Origin: Dehalococcoidia bacterium
GTDB lineage: Bacteria; Chloroflexota; Dehalococcoidia; GIF9; AB-539-J10
NCBI GenBank assembly: GCA_016930935.1
Contig: JAFGFT010000053.1
Span: forward strand, 1 to 44,319
Direction of reading: 5' to 3'
Length of the DNA: 44,319 nucleotides
A program made the position numbers and the translations under genes. A model generated the notes under the pieces. The model saw only the letters and a list, made by a program, of their open reading frames with translations, did not search any database and was not told the origin of the DNA. Below, piece by piece: positions 41,673-44,319 of this stretch. How positions within the stretch are numbered: the stretch's first letter is position 1; each line of letters begins with the position of its first letter.

Positions 41673-43769
41673 ATGACTTGTAGTGCGACGTTGAAAGCAG
41701 CCCTGAAGCAGTCCGGAGTGGAGCCATTGGTCCGCGTGGTGCTGACTCGTGGAGCGAGTACCTGTACATACAATCGGTCACGGGTCCTCTCGGCGGAGGA
41801 GACGCAGGAGCCATACACGCACACCGCTGAAGTCCTCCTGGACAACGCGGATGGAGAGTTCAGCAGCATGGACCTTCGCGGCTACCATGTGGTTGTTGGA
41901 TGGGGGGCCGTGACCTCTATCGGCTCGGAGTACTGTGACTCCCCACCCCTCCACATCATCCGCCAGGAGCTTGTGTCAGAGGAAGGGAAGCTCACGTGCC
42001 GGTTGTTCTGCATCGGCATCCCTGACGAGCTTGCTGAGGACCGCGCTTCGGAGTCCTACGCCCCGGATGCCGCAGATAGCACTGTGCTGCAGAGCATGGT
42101 CAATGCCGTCCTGTCCGGCAGCCTCGGCCCCTATTCCCATTGTTCATCGGTTCCGTACCAATGGGACGACACCGATGCCCTGGCCACGGGTTACAAACCC
42201 CGCGACGGCTTTCGTGTCTATACGAATGGCTCCCGGCTGGCTGCGGTGCGTCGACTGCTGGAGTTCACGAACTGCGTGATGCGTGCCGAAGATGATGGCA
42301 AGCTGCACTTCTTTCCGCCCACCACCACCGGTACGGCGTACGACCATGAGTTCAGCCTTGCCGCAGGCGCTCACGCCTTCTTTCAGAAGGCAGGGAGGCA
42401 GACGCTGGTCATTCCCAACAAGGTTGAGGTGACCACGCCGGAGGACTACGCCGTGTCTGTTTCGGGTAGTGCCACGGACAGTGCCAGCTACGCGCTGATG
42501 CCGAAGGTGCAGTACCAGCGGGCAGCGGTCGGCAGCACCACTGAGGCCAACAACGTGGCAGCTGCCATCCTCTCCAAGTATCAGCTCCGGACCCCTGTTG
42601 GGCGCCTCACGGTGCCGCTGACTCCCGCCGTTCGGCCGCTCGATTATGTGAAGGTGACCGATGTGAGGATGGGCGACTCTGTGACGGGAAACGTTGGCAT
42701 GGTGCGCCATCGCTGGGCCGCCGCAGGCTACCGCACGCGGTATGTCTGGCAGACCGAGATCGAACTTGGTGGCTGGTCAAGCGTCCGCTCTCTTGCCAAC
42801 AAACTGGAGACCTACCCTACGCCGCAGGGGTACGAACGGCTGGGTCGACTGGTGGTCAAAGACCTTGAGGCGGAGAACATCCGTGCCGGCAACATCGTGC
42901 TGGAGTGGCTGCAGACGGATGGGAAGATAGACCTCAGCAAAGTGGGAGATACGCTGGACAACCTTCCCGATGGCACCAGCTACGGAAAGCTGCGCAGGAC
43001 GAACCTCTCAAGCGGAAGAATCCTGCTCAGTTCAGAGGTGCAGGTGCAGACAGGTACCGGCTCACAGTGGTACGGCGTGGGCTATGTGGAGATAGACGCG
43101 GACATCGGCATTACCATCTCCGGGCAGGACCTGGTCTTTGAATATGGTGATGCGCAGCACTACATCTACCCGTCTGATGGTGAGCTGGACTTCATGTCTG
43201 AATCGGGATGCGATTTCCGTTTTCTGAACGGGCCGGTGAAGTTGTCCTGCGACCTTGATCCGAAGTCTGATGAGAGCTACGACCTTGGTTACTCGACCTG
43301 CAAGTTTGATGACATCTACTGCCTGGACCTGCACGTGACGAACGAGCCATGGGACCACGAGGACGACCTGGCGCTGGTGCGTGGCATCAGGGCGGATTCG
43401 AAGGATGGAAGGAAGTACGACCGCTCGACCATTCCGCCGATGCTGAAGGCTTCCTACCGGAGTGAGGAGAAGGTGGCGAAGCGGCGGCAGCGAATGGAAA
43501 GGGATGATGAGGAACTGCGCAACCTGCTGCGGCAAGCAGTGGAGAAAGAGACGCGACCGGAAAAGAAGGCCGCGCTGCTGGCGCGGCTGGAGCGCGTTGG
43601 CAGTGACCGCGAGAAGCGAGTGGCCTACTACGGCGCCTCTCTTGAAGACGATGCAACGTTGAGCGTGGGCAACAGCCTGGGTTTGCTGTTCGGCTCCATC
43701 CGGCAGCTTGCGGATGGGGTGGATGCACTGGTTTCGAGGGTGGAGGCGCTGGAGAAAGCAACGTCGTAG
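41673..43769 (+). CDS. Large tail/fibre-type structural protein
   Basis: A 698-residue protein. The N-terminal 420 residues resemble baseplate or tail-hub proteins (VRVVLTRGASTCTYNRSRVL, a DYVKVTDVRMGD segment, and WQTEIELGGW). The centre is repetitive and fibre-like (KDLEAENIRAGNIVLEWLQT, SSGRILLSSEV, DLGYSTCKFDDIYCLDLHV). The C-terminal 150 residues form a long charged coiled coil ending VSRVEALEKATS, like a trimerising or chaperone-type end, though no clear S74 peptidase motif can be named. ATG with GGGGAGG upstream. Last gene of the block. Confidence 0.7.
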   Translation: MTCSATLKAALKQSGVEPLVRVVLTRGASTCTYNRSRVLSAEETQEPYTHTAEVLLDNADGEFSSMDLRGYHVVVGWGAVTSIGSEYCDSPPLHIIRQELVSEEGKLTCRLFCIGIPDELAEDRASESYAPDAADSTVLQSMVNAVLSGSLGPYSHCSSVPYQWDDTDALATGYKPRDGFRVYTNGSRLAAVRRLLEFTNCVMRAEDDGKLHFFPPTTTGTAYDHEFSLAAGAHAFFQKAGRQTLVIPNKVEVTTPEDYAVSVSGSATDSASYALMPKVQYQRAAVGSTTEANNVAAAILSKYQLRTPVGRLTVPLTPAVRPLDYVKVTDVRMGDSVTGNVGMVRHRWAAAGYRTRYVWQTEIELGGWSSVRSLANKLETYPTPQGYERLGRLVVKDLEAENIRAGNIVLEWLQTDGKIDLSKVGDTLDNLPDGTSYGKLRRTNLSSGRILLSSEVQVQTGTGSQWYGVGYVEIDADIGITISGQDLVFEYGDAQHYIYPSDGELDFMSESGCDFRFLNGPVKLSCDLDPKSDESYDLGYSTCKFDDIYCLDLHVTNEPWDHEDDLALVRGIRADSKDGRKYDRSTIPPMLKASYRSEEKVAKRRQRMERDDEELRNLLRQAVEKETRPEKKAALLARLERVGSDREKRVAYYGASLEDDATLSVGNSLGLLFGSIRQLADGVDALVSRVEALEKATS

Positions 43770-43873
43770 CGGCAGGTTTCACCCCCGCATGGTGCGGATG
43801 GGTTGTGTGGTGTCCGGACATAGATACCGAGTTACCTGCCAGCCCGTGGATGGGTGGGGTGATGGTTCGGAAT

Positions 43874-43949
43874 GTAGGGGCCGTTCGAGAACGGCCCGGA
43901 TGGGTGGTGGGGTGTATACGTAGGGGCGAAGGCATGCCTCGCCCTTAAC
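43874..43949. repeat. Class A left half plus class B palindrome
   Basis: GTAG plus GGGCCGTTC/GAACGGCCC at 43874-43897, then GTAGGGGCGAAGGCATGCC with its right arm at 43920-43949. The class A right half is missing. The block 43770-44319 contains only repeats. Confidence 0.8.
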
Positions 43950-44023
43950 GCGGTAAACGGGACATGGTTGTGGCTAGCGACAGTGCGCACGGTGTCAAAG
44001 GGGCATGGTGTTGGCTCCGGAAT

Positions 44024-44142
44024 GTAGGGGCCGTTCGAGAACGGCCCGGATGGGTGGTGTGGTGGTTCCGCAATGCCCATGGCGGTGGTCAGTCGTGCTG
44101 TGTGGCAATGGCGTTACGGGCGAGGCATGCCTCGCCCGTAAC
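44024..44142. repeat. Second copy: class A left half plus class B palindrome
   Basis: The left half (44024-44047) is flanked by nearly the same 20 bases on each side as the copy at 43874, so the module looks duplicated 150 bases downstream. A perfect class B palindrome with symmetric GTTAC ends lies at 44113-44142. Confidence 0.8.
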
Positions 44143-44230
44143 CCGAGGTCCAACCAACCGGCCCTATCGTGGCGGCCAGCCTTTCGTTTCCGGCCATCTT
44201 TGCAGGCGTTGTGTGTATGACAACCCTGTG

Positions 44231-44258
44231 GCGGGCAGGCGTGGGAGCCTGCCCCTAC
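44231..44258. repeat. Class C REP-like palindrome
   Basis: GCGGGCAGGC-GTGGGA-GCCTGCCCCTAC, near-identical to the copy at 26488. Confidence 0.8.
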
Positions 44259-44291
44259 ACCAGAGCGAGGATGGGTGGTGTGGGGCTATTT

Positions 44292-44319
44292 GTACGGGCG
44301 ATGGCATGCCTCGCCCGTA
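44292..44319. repeat. Class B REP-like palindrome, cut by the window end
   Basis: GTACGGGCGATGGCATGCC with right arm CGCCCGTA; the last bases lie beyond the window. Confidence 0.7.

Overview
The window reads like chromosomal DNA of an uncultivated, moderately GC-rich bacterium. Promoters are sigma70-like: nine sites have a TTG- or TT-type -35 box exactly 17 bases from a TAGAAT/TATAAT-like -10 box, and many genes start with GTG. The gene mix (tripartite acid transporter, secreted NHL and phospholipase C proteins, B3/4-domain protein, dikinase-type phosphotransferase) and the very dense palindromic intergenic repeats suggest Chloroflexota, possibly Dehalococcoidia. That is an inference with low to moderate confidence; no rRNA or tRNA is present to test it.

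Layout. 0.2-4.7 kb: a TetR regulator divergent from a rifampin-phosphotransferase-like enzyme, then a HicBA toxin-antitoxin pair. 4.8-7.0 kb: a secreted phospholipase C with the complete zinc ligand set. 7.4-11.4 kb: a minus-strand operon dctP - stem-loop - dctQ - dctM - MBL hydrolase, with its probable NarL-type two-component system divergent at 11.7-13.5 kb. 13.7-16.3 kb: MarR regulator, class C serine hydrolase, Ldh2-type 2-hydroxyacid dehydrogenase. 16.6-26.3 kb: a phage/plasmid-like helix-turn-helix protein, small membrane proteins, an orphan PAS/GAF histidine kinase, VOC protein, DUF4405-type cytochrome b-like protein, solo B3/4 domain protein, NHL secreted protein. 27.1-29.2 kb: a four-helix-bundle protein and an MFS transporter.

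29.3-33.5 kb holds a candidate defence cassette, all on the plus strand: a membrane-anchored HNH nuclease, an Mrr-N-like winged helix fused to a PD-(D/E)XK-like domain, an EVE-like/PUA domain fused to a PD-(D/E)XK nuclease, and a translationally coupled four-TM protein with a central coiled coil. I know of no named system with this exact gene set. It stands directly upstream of 33.6-43.8 kb, a virion gene block: terminase large subunit, portal, scaffold, HK97-like capsid protein, three small structural proteins, connector, holin-like protein, and tail fibre. The block has no integrase, small terminase, tape measure, tail tube or lysin. Host-type repeats lie inside it, between portal and scaffold, so it looks long resident and possibly domesticated.

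The intergenic DNA is itself structured. At least four short palindrome classes occur; three of them (A, B, C) begin with the same GTAGGGGC head and differ in hairpin core, like REP sequences read by a RAYT transposase. Class A is arranged as inverted pairs in units that are 140 bp long in three of four complete copies. A separate 9-base-period array (GTCCATNNN) occurs at several loci, and a purine-rich hairpin followed by a strong ribosome binding site recurs in front of late virion reading frames.
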